DNA of 64,000 bases from Mesorhizobium sp. CAU 1732 (GTDB lineage: Bacteria; Pseudomonadota; Alphaproteobacteria; Rhizobiales; Rhizobiaceae). The translations under genes and the position numbers were made by a program. The stretch lies in the NCBI RefSeq assembly GCF_039888675.1, contig NZ_JBDQQR010000001.1:1488001-1552000 (forward strand), written 5' to 3'. The notes under the pieces are model-generated. The model had not been told where the DNA came from. It worked only from the letters and a program-made list of their open reading frames with translations, and made no database searches. Shown here piece after piece: positions 19,701 through 27,677 of this stretch; position 1 is the stretch's first letter, and each line of letters begins with the position of its first letter.

Positions 19701-20235
19701 GGCGATCCGTCGCTTGCGGCAGGCGATCCAGAGCCTGAACCGCGAGGGCCGCGAGCGATTGCTGGCGGCGTTCGAGGTCGTGAACGCACAGTTCCAGCGC
19801 CTGTTCACGCATCTGTTCGGCGGCGGCACGGCCGAACTTCAGCTCATCGAATCCGATGATCCGCTCGAAGCGGGGCTTGAGATCCTGGCCCGTCCGCCCG
19901 GCAAGAAGCCGCAGACGATGACGCTCCTGTCCGGTGGCGAGCAGGCGCTGACGGCCATGGCGCTGATCTTTGCGGTGTTCCTGACCAACCCCGCGCCGAT
20001 CTGCGTTCTCGACGAGGTCGATGCGCCGCTGGACGATCACAATGTCGAACGCTTCTGCAATCTCATGGACGAGATGGCGCGTACGACCGAGACGCGCTTC
20101 GTCATCATCACGCACAATCCGATCACGATGGCGCGGATGAACCGGCTGTTCGGCGTGACGATGGCCGAGCAGGGCGTCAGCCAGCTTGTGTCGGTCGACC
20201 TTCAGACCGCCGAACAACTGCGCGAAGCAAGCTGA
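16777..20235 (+). CDS. smc: Chromosome segregation ATPase SMC
   Basis: Condensin core ATPase of 1152 residues that compacts and segregates the chromosome. The N-terminal head has Walker A GPNGCGKSN (31-39); long coiled coils flank a central hinge (about 500-650, around GLFPAVLEQI and ALGAALGED); the C-terminal head has the signature LSGGEQALTAMAL and Walker B VLDEVDAPLDD. The ATG at 16777 is chosen as it begins MKFSRLRLLGFKSF; the in-frame upstream TTG is not needed. The adjacent dsbA-like gene on the same strand is a conserved neighbour in the order. Confidence 0.97.
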   Translation: MKFSRLRLLGFKSFVEPGEFVIERGLTGIVGPNGCGKSNLVEALRWVMGESSYKNMRASGMDDVIFSGSGTRPARNTAEVTLFLDNADRTAPAAFNDADELQVSRRIEREAGSIYRINGKEARAKDVQLLFADQSTGARSPSMVGQGRIGELIQAKPQARRALLEEAAGISGLHTRRHEAELRLRAAEQNLERLDDVVGELESQIESLKRQARQAARFKNLSADIRKAEAIVLHLRWTQAKEQEGEAKSALAQATTVVGDRAAQQMQAAKDQAIGAHKLPELREAEAAAAAALQRLTIAKTQIEEEADRIRARNAELEKRLAQFDADIGREEQMVRDNADVLERLDTEERTLNSETAGAAEREIQSSAAFQEAQAGLSASEAALQVLTSERAEASASRSQIERTLRETGERRDRLARQLAEIDREAGEIATRIAALADPAQKRILVEQAEQASTAAETGTTSAEKAVVEARAVEAAARPPLGEARSALQSIETEARTLAKMLNAASGGLFPAVLEQIKVERGFETALGAALGEDLDVALDRAAPAHWGEVEAAGDDPRLPQGVRALSEVVQAPHQLSRRLAQVGIVEQGDGLRLQKELKVGQRIVSRDGALWRWDGLTASADAPTAAALRLAQKNRLAELEAEATQATRGLRAAEEVLAAAEARVRQSVEAEKTARDAWRAAQRALGDARDELAKAEKAAGELSSRRAVLEESRGRVAADLAEVETAFAAAQEALRQAPDLSDLQARLDGRARDVAQDRAKLADARAAHEGLRREGELRAKRLAAIEVERKSWVQRATNAGQQIASLRERRVEAATEHEKLADAPDEIDARRRALMSQLSSAEALRRTAADTLQDAENRQAELDKAATGAIQTLSQAREDRARAEERLTAADERRKEAEARIQEALNVPPHLVIRHTGLAPDEPMPDMNAVERNLDRLKIERERLGAVNLRAEEEQSELAERLETIVTEREDVVEAIRRLRQAIQSLNREGRERLLAAFEVVNAQFQRLFTHLFGGGTAELQLIESDDPLEAGLEILARPPGKKPQTMTLLSGGEQALTAMALIFAVFLTNPAPICVLDEVDAPLDDHNVERFCNLMDEMARTTETRFVIITHNPITMARMNRLFGVTMAEQGVSQLVSVDLQTAEQLREAS

Positions 20236-20252
20236 TTGCCGGGAGACATGGT

Positions 20253-20663
20253 TTGAACGAGACTTTCATCGCACCGGCGAAACAGCTTTCCGTCGCCCTT
20301 CAGGCTTTTCACCGCGCGTTGATCCGGGCGGAAATCGGGGACGATCCCGCCCTCCAGAATCCCTATACCCAACTGTTCGCCCTCATCGGCGATCCCCGGT
20401 TCGCGTGGATGGGAGCGATTTCGCAGCTCATTGCCCGCATCGACCATTCCGTCGTTGAAGGGGAGATGGACGAACCGGGCGTTCTGGCGGGATTTCACCG
20501 GGACGCAGCAGCGCTTCTTGGCGAAGGCGAAGGTGACATCGATTCCCAGTTTCGCCTTCGCCACCTCATCGCCCTTCAGAATGAACCTGAGGTCGGTTTG
20601 GCGACCGGCAAACTGCGTAAAGCGCTTGCCGTGGTCGGAGCCGCCATCGAAGGCGATCAGTAG
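20253..20663 (+). CDS. Conserved hypothetical protein, TTG start
   Basis: A 136-residue, helix-rich soluble protein that I do not recognise. It begins with TTG at 20253, supported by a GGGAGA ribosome site 6 nt upstream, and lies 17 bp after smc on the same strand, so it may be co-transcribed. No signal peptide, membrane segment, cysteine cluster or nucleotide motif is visible. The start MNETFIAPAKQLSVALQAF and the segment FAWMGAISQLIARID suggest a compact helical bundle. Its stop overlaps the convergent GFA gene by 7 bp. Confidence 0.7.
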   Translation: MNETFIAPAKQLSVALQAFHRALIRAEIGDDPALQNPYTQLFALIGDPRFAWMGAISQLIARIDHSVVEGEMDEPGVLAGFHRDAAALLGEGEGDIDSQFRLRHLIALQNEPEVGLATGKLRKALAVVGAAIEGDQ

Positions 20664-20998
20664 CTGCGGCCGTCCACCGGTATCCGTTTCACCTCCGACA
20701 ACTCGATCGCCTCGAGACATCTGATGTTGATTGCAGCCATCTCGGTATCACCGCGTTTTCCCATGCCGAACGGCGCGCACCCGCAGTTGGGACAGAAATG
20801 GTGATCAATCACGTGCTTGTTGAAGTGATAGACTGACAAATCCTCAAGCGGCGTTCCAAGTCTCATCCTCTCTCGCGGGATGAACCAGAGAAGGTAGCCT
20901 TTCCGGCTGCAATGCGAGCAATTGCATTCCATGGCCTCCTTCAATTCGCCTTCGGCTTCGAACGTCACGCGCCCGCAATGGCAACTTCCCTTGTACAT
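20657..20998 (-). CDS. GFA (glutathione-dependent formaldehyde-activating-like) zinc protein
   Basis: A 113-residue GFA/CENP-V-fold zinc protein. Cysteines fall in the family pattern: CHCGRVTF near the N-terminus, CNCSHC in the middle and CPNCGCAPFG toward the C-terminus. Members are annotated as GSH-dependent formaldehyde-activating enzymes, but most have no proven activity, so the function is open. An AGGAGG site lies upstream and is 5 nt from an in-frame GTG (21004) and 11 nt from the ATG at 20998; the GTG may be the true start. It follows the VOC gene by 28 bp, probably as one operon. Confidence 0.9.
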   Translation of the reverse strand: MYKGSCHCGRVTFEAEGELKEAMECNCSHCSRKGYLLWFIPRERMRLGTPLEDLSVYHFNKHVIDHHFCPNCGCAPFGMGKRGDTEMAAINIRCLEAIELSEVKRIPVDGRSY

Positions 20999-21026
20999 GC
21001 TCACAATAACCTCCTGCCGGTCGGGC

Positions 21027-21368
21027 TCACTCGCTCCAGACGGCCAGTTCGTTGCCTGCAGGATCGATGAAGTGAAAACGCCGTCCGCCGGGAAACGCGA
21101 AGATGTCCTTGCTGATGTTGCCTCCTGCATCCTTCACGGCGCTCAGCGAGGCTTCGAGATTTTCTGAGTAGAGAACAGGAAGCGGCTTGGCGTCGGGCGC
21201 CGCGGAACCGTCGAACCCACCATCCAGACCCTCTTCGAATGCGGAATAGGACGGGCCATAATCCGTGAACGTCCAGCCGAAGGCGGAACTGTAGAACGCC
21301 TTGACGCTGTCGATCGAGCCGCCGGTCGCCTGCATTTCGAGATAATCGAGTTTTCCATCCTGACGCAT
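21027..21368 (-). CDS. VOC superfamily (glyoxalase/bleomycin-resistance-like) protein
   Basis: A 113-residue single-domain vicinal-oxygen-chelate protein. The beta-alpha-beta-beta-beta pattern is visible, starting LDYLEMQATGGSIDSVKAFYSSAFGW and ending FHFIDPAGNELAVW, with the terminal Glu as a likely metal ligand. Substrate is unknown. The start at 21368 has a GAGGAG ribosome site; the frame extends 12 codons further up without support. It probably forms an operon with the downstream GFA gene. Confidence 0.88.
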   Translation of the reverse strand: MRQDGKLDYLEMQATGGSIDSVKAFYSSAFGWTFTDYGPSYSAFEEGLDGGFDGSAAPDAKPLPVLYSENLEASLSAVKDAGGNISKDIFAFPGGRRFHFIDPAGNELAVWSE

Positions 21369-21567
21369 TTTACTCTCCTCTTTGTTCGCTTTTTGTTCTA
21401 TCAATGATCCAGCGTCCAGGCAAGCATGATTTGATCCGGCATCCTAATCGATTCATATAGCTGGGGTCGGTGCTGGCTGCTTGCCTTTGGATGATGGGCG
21501 CCTTATCCGTCAGCGCGCAAGCGGGTCCTCCAGGTGAAGATCGGCGTTCCGGAGTAAGGATGCGAGC

Positions 21568-24234
21568 ATGACGAAATGGGTCTACGGCTTTGGAGACGGC
21601 AAGGCTGAAGGGCGTGCCGGGGACCGCAACCTGCTCGGCGGCAAGGGTGCGAACCTGGCTGAAATGTGCAGCCTCGGACTGCCCGTTCCGCCAGGCTTCA
21701 CCATCACCACCGAACTCTGCACCTGGTATTACGAGAACGGCAACGACTATCCCGCGGAACTGAAGACGCAGGTGGCTGATGCGCTTGCAGAAATTGGCGC
21801 GATAGCCGGCCGGCGCTTCGGTGACCCCGAAAATCTTCTGCTGGTTTCGGTGCGTTCCGGTGCGCGTGCATCCATGCCGGGCATGATGGACACGGTCCTC
21901 AATCTCGGCCTCAACGACGAGACGGTGGAAGCGCTGGCGCGCGATTCCGGTGATCCGCGCTTCGCCTATGACAGCTATCGCCGTTTCATCCAGATGTATT
22001 CGGACGTCGTGCTCGGCGTCGACCACGAACATTTCGAGGAAATCCTCGAAGATGAGAAGGCACGGCGCGGCCATGAGCTCGACACCGACCTGACCGCCTC
22101 CGAATGGCAGCAGACGATCAAGCTCTACAAGGCCAAGGTCGAGGAGGAACTCGGCAGTCCCTTTCCCCAGGACCCGCAGGAGCAGCTCTGGGGCGCAATC
22201 GGTGCGGTCTTCTCGAGCTGGATGAATCATCGCGCGATCACCTACCGCCGCCTGCATGATATCCCTGCAAGCTGGGGCACGGCGGTCAACGTCCAGGCCA
22301 TGGTGTTCGGAAACATGGGCGAGACGTCGGCGACCGGTGTCGCCTTCACGCGCAATCCCTCCACGGGCGACAAGCGCCTCTATGGCGAGTTCCTCGTGAA
22401 CGCGCAGGGCGAGGATGTGGTGGCGGGTATCAGGACACCGCAGAACCTCACGGAAGAGGCGCGCATCGAGGCGGGTTCGGACAAGCCGTCGATGGAAAAG
22501 GTCATGCCGGATGCGTTTGCGGCCTTTGTCGATATCTCCGACAGGCTGGAGCGGCATTACCGCGACATGCAGGACCTCGAATTCACCATCGAGCGCGGCA
22601 AGCTGTGGATGCTCCAGACGCGTTCGGGCAAGCGCACGGCGAAGGCTGCGCTGAAGATCGCCGTCGATATGGCGGGCGAGGGGCTCATCACCAAAGACGA
22701 AGCCGTTTCGCGCATCGACCCGGCGTCGCTCGATCAGCTTCTGCACCCGACGATCGACCCCAAGGCAGAGCGCAACGTCATCGGCATGGGGCTTCCGGCC
22801 TCCCCCGGCGCGGCGACCGGCGAAATCGTGTTCTCGTCGGATGAGGCGGAGGAAATGCGGGCGCAGAACCGCAAGGCAATTCTCGTCCGCATCGAGACGA
22901 GCCCGGAAGACATCCACGGCATGCATGCCTCCGAAGGCATCCTGACGACACGCGGCGGCATGACCAGCCACGCCGCCGTCGTCGCGCGCGGCATGGGCAA
23001 GCCTTGCGTCTCCGGCGCTGGCCAGTTGCGCGTCGACTATAGGACCGGAACGCTCATCGCCATGGGGCAGACGCTCAAGAAGGGCGACGTGATCACCATC
23101 GACGGCACGAGCGGGCAGGTGCTCAAGGGCACGGTGCCGATGCTCCAGCCGGAACTCTCGGGCGACTTCGCCTCGATCATGGAATGGGCCGACCAAATCC
23201 GGCGCATGAAAGTCCGTGCCAATGCCGAGACGCCCGCCGATGCGCGCATGGCGCGCTCGTTCGGTGCCGAGGGCATCGGTCTGTGCCGCACCGAGCATAT
23301 GTTCTTCGATGACGAGCGCATCGTCGCAATGCGCGAGATGATCCTGGCGGATACCGAGCAGGATCGCCGCACCGCCCTTGCCAAGCTCTTGCCGATGCAG
23401 CGTTCCGATTTTGCTGAGCTCTTCGAGATCATGGCGGGCCTGCCGGTTACGATCCGTCTGCTCGATCCGCCGTTGCACGAATTCCTGCCGAAATCCGAAG
23501 AGGAAATCGCTGATGTAGCCAAGGCGATGAACGTCTCGGCCGACAAGCTGCGCCAGCGGACCGAGGCGCTGCATGAGTTCAACCCGATGCTGGGTCACCG
23601 GGGCTGCCGTCTGGCGGTGTCCTATCCCGAGATCGCGGAGATGCAGGCACGCGCGATCTTCGAGGCTGCGGTCGAGGCGGGCGTCAAGACCGGCAGTCCG
23701 GTCGTGCCCGAGATCATGGTTCCGCTCGTCGGCATCATGAAGGAACTCGATTATGTGAAGGCGCGCATCGATGACGTCGCCAAGGCGGTCATCCGGGAAA
23801 GTGGCACGCAGATCGACTATCTGGTCGGCACCATGATCGAGCTGCCCCGAGCGGCGATCAGGGCTCATGTCATTGCCGAGGCGGCCGAATTCTTTTCATT
23901 CGGCACGAATGATCTGACGCAGACGACCTTCGGCATCTCGCGCGACGACGCATCGTCGTTCCTCGAGACGTATCGCCAGAAGGGCATCATCGAGCAGGAT
24001 CCGTTCGTTTCGCTCGATATCGAAGGCGTCGGCGAACTCGTGCGCATGGCGGCCGAAAAGGGCCGGGCGACCCGGCCCGACATCAAGCTTGGCATCTGCG
24101 GCGAGCATGGCGGCGACCCCGCCTCGATCCGATTCTGTGAAGAGGTCGGTCTGGACTACGTGTCCTGCTCGCCCTTCCGGGTGCCGATCGCGCGGCTCGC
24201 CGCAGCCCAGGCGGCGGCTGCATCCAAGCGATAG
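21568..24234 (+). CDS. ppdK: Pyruvate, phosphate dikinase
   Basis: Interconverts pyruvate + ATP + Pi and PEP + AMP + PPi. The protein is 888 residues, the usual length. The N-terminal ATP-grasp nucleotide domain starts with the GGKGANLAEM motif; the central swivelling phosphohistidine domain has GGMTSHAAVVARGMG (about 462-476); the C-terminal PEP/pyruvate TIM barrel ends with the catalytic cysteine region GICGEHGGDP (about 842). In this order PPDK serves gluconeogenesis or PEP/pyruvate balance. It is preceded by a 199-bp gap shared with the divergent VOC/GFA operon. Confidence 0.97.
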   Translation: MTKWVYGFGDGKAEGRAGDRNLLGGKGANLAEMCSLGLPVPPGFTITTELCTWYYENGNDYPAELKTQVADALAEIGAIAGRRFGDPENLLLVSVRSGARASMPGMMDTVLNLGLNDETVEALARDSGDPRFAYDSYRRFIQMYSDVVLGVDHEHFEEILEDEKARRGHELDTDLTASEWQQTIKLYKAKVEEELGSPFPQDPQEQLWGAIGAVFSSWMNHRAITYRRLHDIPASWGTAVNVQAMVFGNMGETSATGVAFTRNPSTGDKRLYGEFLVNAQGEDVVAGIRTPQNLTEEARIEAGSDKPSMEKVMPDAFAAFVDISDRLERHYRDMQDLEFTIERGKLWMLQTRSGKRTAKAALKIAVDMAGEGLITKDEAVSRIDPASLDQLLHPTIDPKAERNVIGMGLPASPGAATGEIVFSSDEAEEMRAQNRKAILVRIETSPEDIHGMHASEGILTTRGGMTSHAAVVARGMGKPCVSGAGQLRVDYRTGTLIAMGQTLKKGDVITIDGTSGQVLKGTVPMLQPELSGDFASIMEWADQIRRMKVRANAETPADARMARSFGAEGIGLCRTEHMFFDDERIVAMREMILADTEQDRRTALAKLLPMQRSDFAELFEIMAGLPVTIRLLDPPLHEFLPKSEEEIADVAKAMNVSADKLRQRTEALHEFNPMLGHRGCRLAVSYPEIAEMQARAIFEAAVEAGVKTGSPVVPEIMVPLVGIMKELDYVKARIDDVAKAVIRESGTQIDYLVGTMIELPRAAIRAHVIAEAAEFFSFGTNDLTQTTFGISRDDASSFLETYRQKGIIEQDPFVSLDIEGVGELVRMAAEKGRATRPDIKLGICGEHGGDPASIRFCEEVGLDYVSCSPFRVPIARLAAAQAAAASKR

Positions 24235-24273
24235 CGCGCAACTCTCAGTGCGCAGACGGTGACACGCTGAACG

Positions 24274-24344
24274 AAACGCTTTGACCTTACTCCTGCCATC
24301 CCGATGTCCGATGTGGAGGGTGGCGGGACGGGCGTAGCGTTTTT
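24274..24344 (+). terminator. Candidate structured terminator after ppdK
   Basis: An outer AAACGCT (24274) / AGCGTTT (24336) pairing encloses an inner stem of about 10 bp with wobble pairs (24292-24301 with 24318-24327) and ends in a run of T (24340-24344). It lies 40 bp after the ppdK stop and just before the glycosyltransferase start. The outer helix is distant from the inner one, so the call is tentative. Confidence 0.35.
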
Positions 24345-24361
24345 CAGTGGTCACTGATCTT

Positions 24362-25543
24362 ATGGCGATGCGACGTGCAGACGGTTACTTCAAGACTTCA
24401 ATCGATCAAACTCCAGACCCCATTCTTGGGGAGCTAGGCGGGACGGACAAAGTAGCGATACGCTCGATCCTGATCGTCCAGACGAAGTTCATCGGCGATA
24501 TCGTTCTGGCGTCGGCGCTCGTCGACAATTTGCGGATGCGGTATCCCGGTGTGCGTATCGTGTTCCTCTGTACGCGTGGCCTGGATGTCTTCATCAAGGC
24601 ACATGGGATCGCCGACGACACCGTCACGATCGACAGGAAGCGCATGCGCGGAACCCCGATCAACCGCGCCTCGGAAATGGTGTCGATCATTCGAAAGCTA
24701 CGGCGGATGAAATTCGACATGTCGATCGACATCACCGATTCGAAGACGTCGCGCCTGCTGAACCGAATGGTGACTGCGAAGATCAAGGTCGGGTACAGCC
24801 CGACCGAGAGACCTCTGCGCCGTCTGGAGCGTCAGCCCGCGAATGTCCTCGCCAAGCCGTTCGGTGTCGGTGAGCACTTTCTCGACCGATATCTCTCGCC
24901 GCTCGATGCACTGGGCTTTCAAGCCGTCATTCCATCTCCGTCATTGGCGCCTTTGCCCGAAAAGCGTGACGCGGCCATGGCTTTGCTTCATTCTGTCGGA
25001 CTTGTGCCGGGACGTTTTATTGCGGTCCACGCGGGGGCAAGTTTCATCGGCAGGCAATGGCAGCCCGAGCGTTTCGCGGTGGCGCTTGATGCGCTCGTCG
25101 AACAAACTGGTCTCGACGTCGCACTCGTCGGCGGGCCTGATGAACGTGAACTCACCGACGCGATACGATCCATGACATCGCATGGCGTCGTCAGCCTGGC
25201 CGGCCAGTGCGAACTCGACGTGTTGCTCGCGGTTCTTGCCAGCGCTCGCCTTTTCGTCGGCAATGAAAGCGGGCCGATGCACATGGCTGCCGCGGCAGGG
25301 ACGCCCGTGGTGGGATTGTTCGGATTGACGGACCCCGCGCGGTGGGGGCCCGTAGGCGTTCCCAGTGTTGCGGTGCGGCCGACTATGCCCTGTCCCTGCG
25401 TGGCACCGGGCGTATGCAAAAGCGATGATCCCAGTAAGGCGTTTTGCGTACGCCGCATAGAGGTGGACGAGGTGGTGAATGCGACTGTGTCACTGCTCGC
25501 GCGAACCGAAGATCACAATCGCTCGACCACTGATCCGGCCTAG
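24362..25543 (+). CDS. Glycosyltransferase family 9 (heptosyltransferase-like)
   Basis: About 393 residues of a GT9 (ADP-heptose:LPS heptosyltransferase-like) GT-B enzyme, probably acting in lipopolysaccharide core or surface-glycan assembly at the inner membrane. N-terminal domain start is SILIVQTKFIGDIVLASAL; the C-terminal nucleotide-sugar domain has VHAGASFIGRQWQPERFA, then VGNESGPMHMAAAAGTPVVGLFG and a DPARWGPVG loop, all typical. A cysteine-rich CPCVAPGVCKSDD stretch near the C-terminus is common in this subgroup. No strong ribosome site is seen; GTG at 24347 or ATG at 24362 are both possible starts. Confidence 0.9.
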   Translation: MAMRRADGYFKTSIDQTPDPILGELGGTDKVAIRSILIVQTKFIGDIVLASALVDNLRMRYPGVRIVFLCTRGLDVFIKAHGIADDTVTIDRKRMRGTPINRASEMVSIIRKLRRMKFDMSIDITDSKTSRLLNRMVTAKIKVGYSPTERPLRRLERQPANVLAKPFGVGEHFLDRYLSPLDALGFQAVIPSPSLAPLPEKRDAAMALLHSVGLVPGRFIAVHAGASFIGRQWQPERFAVALDALVEQTGLDVALVGGPDERELTDAIRSMTSHGVVSLAGQCELDVLLAVLASARLFVGNESGPMHMAAAAGTPVVGLFGLTDPARWGPVGVPSVAVRPTMPCPCVAPGVCKSDDPSKAFCVRRIEVDEVVNATVSLLARTEDHNRSTTDPA

Positions 25544-25545
25544 AC

Positions 25546-25923
25546 TCAGGCGTCGATCGAGACCTTGTTGGGATAAAACGCGCCGTAGTCCTTGATTTGC
25601 AGCATTTCGTCGAACGGCGCCTCATAGGCCCACATGACGTCCGATGCCGCCTCACCTTGCGCGCTTGCGCTCCAATAGGTCGCGTCGCCCTTGAACGGGC
25701 AATGCGTGGTGGTGGCCGTCTTTTCCAGATGCTCGAAATAGATGTCCTTGAACGGGATGTAGAGGACGGGCGGATACGTGCTCTCGCGCAATTCGACCGC
25801 CTCGTCGGACGACGCGATGACCACGTCGCCGAAGCGTACAGTCACCGTTCGCCCATAAGGCTCCACCACTATCTTCCGTTGCGGGTCGCGCAGAAAACCG
25901 GGTGCGGGATTGGCCATGGTCAT
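25546..25923 (-). CDS. DUF427 domain protein
   Basis: A 125-residue DUF427 protein, a small beta-barrel family of unknown biochemical role found in many proteobacteria. Family-like features are the repeated strand pattern with VRFGDVVIASSDEAVEL, the YPPVLYIPFKDI segment, the HCPFKGDATYW motif and the ending DYGAFYPNKVSI. An in-frame MTM start is consistent. It converges on the GT9 gene with a 2-bp gap. Confidence 0.9.
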   Translation of the reverse strand: MTMANPAPGFLRDPQRKIVVEPYGRTVTVRFGDVVIASSDEAVELRESTYPPVLYIPFKDIYFEHLEKTATTTHCPFKGDATYWSASAQGEAASDVMWAYEAPFDEMLQIKDYGAFYPNKVSIDA

Positions 25924-25973
25924 CTCCTTGTTATATCCTCAGCACTTAGGGGCGCTGCGGTGTTCGGACAAGG

Positions 25974-27596
25974 TCAGCTTCGCAGGCCCGGCGCTTCCTG
26001 CCCGGTGCGGGCGACATATTCGGTGTAGCCGCCGCCATAGGTGTGGATGCCGTCCGGCGTCAGTTCCAGAACCCGGTTCGAGAGCGCCGCGAGGAAATGA
26101 CGGTCGTGGCTGACGAAGAGCATCGAACCTTCATAGCGCGACAACTGCTCGATCAGCATTTCCTTGGTCGCGATGTCCAGATGGTTGGTCGGCTCGTCCA
26201 GCACGAGGAAGTTCGGCGGGTCGAAGAGCATCTTGGCCATGACGAGACGCGCCTTCTCGCCGCCAGACAGGACGCGGCATTTCTTCTCGATCTCGTCGCC
26301 AGAGAAACCGAAGCACCCGGCAAGCGCGCGCAGCGGTGCCTGTCCAGCCTGCGGGAACGAATCTTCAAGCGATTGGAGGACAGTGCGCTCGCCGTCGAGC
26401 ACTTCCATTGCGTGCTGGGCGAAATAGCCCATCTTCACGCTTGGCCCGCGTGACACCGTGCCGTTGTCCGGCTCGGATGCGCCTGCGATCAGCTTCAAGA
26501 GCGTCGATTTGCCGGCGCCGTTGACACCCATCACGCACCAACGCTCCTTGCGCCGCACCTGGAAGTCGAGTCCTTCGTAGATTGCGCGCGAACCGTAGCT
26601 CTTGTGCACGTTCTTGACGGTCGCGACATCCTCGCCGGAGCGCGGGGCCGGTTGGAACTCGAAGTTCACCGTCTGCCGGCGCTTTGGCGGTTCGACCTTG
26701 TCGATCTTGTCGAGTTTCTTGACCCGGCTCTGCACCTGGGCGGCATGCGAGGCGCGCGCCTTGAAGCGCTCGATGAAGGCGATTTCCTTGGCGAGCATGG
26801 CCTGCTGGCGCTCGAACTGCGCCTGCTGCTGCACTTCGGCCAGCGCGCGCTGTTCCTGATAGAATCCGTAATTGCCGGAATAAGAGGTCAGCGAACCGCC
26901 ATCGATCTCGATGATCTTGGAGACGATGCGGTTCATGAATTCGCGATCGTGCGAGGTCATCAGGATCGTGCCATCATAGCCTTGCAGGAAAGATTCCAGC
27001 CAGATCAGGCTTTCGAGATCGAGATGGTTGCTCGGCTCGTCGAGCAGCATCGCGTCGGGGCGCATGAGCAGGATCTTGGCCAGCGCGACGCGCATCTTCC
27101 AGCCCCCCGAAAGCTTGCCGACGTCGCCGTCCATCATCTCCTGGCTGAACCCGAGGCCGTCGAGCACTTCGCGGGCACGGCCGTCGAGCGCGTAACCGTC
27201 CAACTCGTCGAAACGACCCTGAACCTCGCCGTAACGCGTGATGATCTCGTCCATCTCGTCGGCGCGATCAGGATCGCCCATCGCGGCCTCGAGTTCCGCC
27301 ATCTCGGCCATGAGTTCTGTGATCGGCCCGGCGCCGTCCATGACTTCGGACACCGCGCTGCGGCCCGCCATGTCGCCGACATCCTGGCTGAAATAGCCGA
27401 TCGTTACGCCGCGATCGGCAGAGATCTGGCCTTCGTCGGGTTGCTCCTGGCCGGTGATCATGCGGAAGAGCGTCGTCTTTCCCGCGCCATTCGGGCCGAC
27501 GAGGCCGATTTTCTCGCCCTTTTGAAGAGCTGCGGACGCCTCGATGAAGACGATCTGCTGACCGTTCTGCTTGCTGATGTTTTCGAGACGAATCAT
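25974..27596 (-). CDS. ABC-F family ATPase (YbiT/Uup-like ribosome-associated)
   Basis: A 540-residue cytosolic protein with two ABC ATPase domains and no membrane part, as in ABC-F translation factors. Domain 1 has Walker A GPNGAGKT (about 35) and signature LSGGWKMRVA; domain 2 has GVNGAGKST (about 355) and LSGGEKARLVMA. The interdomain linker is charged and helical (RFKARASHAAQVQSRVKK), the expected P-site tRNA interaction motif. The start MIRLENISKQNG at 27596 matches the family; an in-frame ATG at 27632 would add residues encoded by a terminator hairpin. It lies downstream of the class III aminotransferase gene. Confidence 0.94.
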   Translation of the reverse strand: MIRLENISKQNGQQIVFIEASAALQKGEKIGLVGPNGAGKTTLFRMITGQEQPDEGQISADRGVTIGYFSQDVGDMAGRSAVSEVMDGAGPITELMAEMAELEAAMGDPDRADEMDEIITRYGEVQGRFDELDGYALDGRAREVLDGLGFSQEMMDGDVGKLSGGWKMRVALAKILLMRPDAMLLDEPSNHLDLESLIWLESFLQGYDGTILMTSHDREFMNRIVSKIIEIDGGSLTSYSGNYGFYQEQRALAEVQQQAQFERQQAMLAKEIAFIERFKARASHAAQVQSRVKKLDKIDKVEPPKRRQTVNFEFQPAPRSGEDVATVKNVHKSYGSRAIYEGLDFQVRRKERWCVMGVNGAGKSTLLKLIAGASEPDNGTVSRGPSVKMGYFAQHAMEVLDGERTVLQSLEDSFPQAGQAPLRALAGCFGFSGDEIEKKCRVLSGGEKARLVMAKMLFDPPNFLVLDEPTNHLDIATKEMLIEQLSRYEGSMLFVSHDRHFLAALSNRVLELTPDGIHTYGGGYTEYVARTGQEAPGLRS

Positions 27597-27628
27597 GAAA
27601 AAAAGAACCCCGCCGATGTCTGCGGGGT
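27597..27628 (-). terminator. Intrinsic terminator or attenuator abutting the ABC-F start codon
   Basis: On the minus strand a 7-bp GC-only stem closed by A-T (arms 27628-27622 and 27613-27607, 8-nt loop) is followed by TTC and a run of seven T (27604-27598), ending one base before the ABC-F ATG (27596). It may end the aminotransferase transcript, but any ABC-F transcript with a leader must cross it. The only G-rich Shine-Dalgarno-like stretch is inside the 3' arm. Confidence 0.75.
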
Positions 27629-27677
27629 CCATTACGAGAAGACCGGCTCGGGTGGAAGGGGCCGAAGCGTCGCGGCG

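Noticed and set aside
21370..23868. 832-residue open frame antisense to ppdK
   Set aside because: Shadow of a clearly real ppdK with intact catalytic motifs; antisense product lacks domains and is His/Arg-rich.
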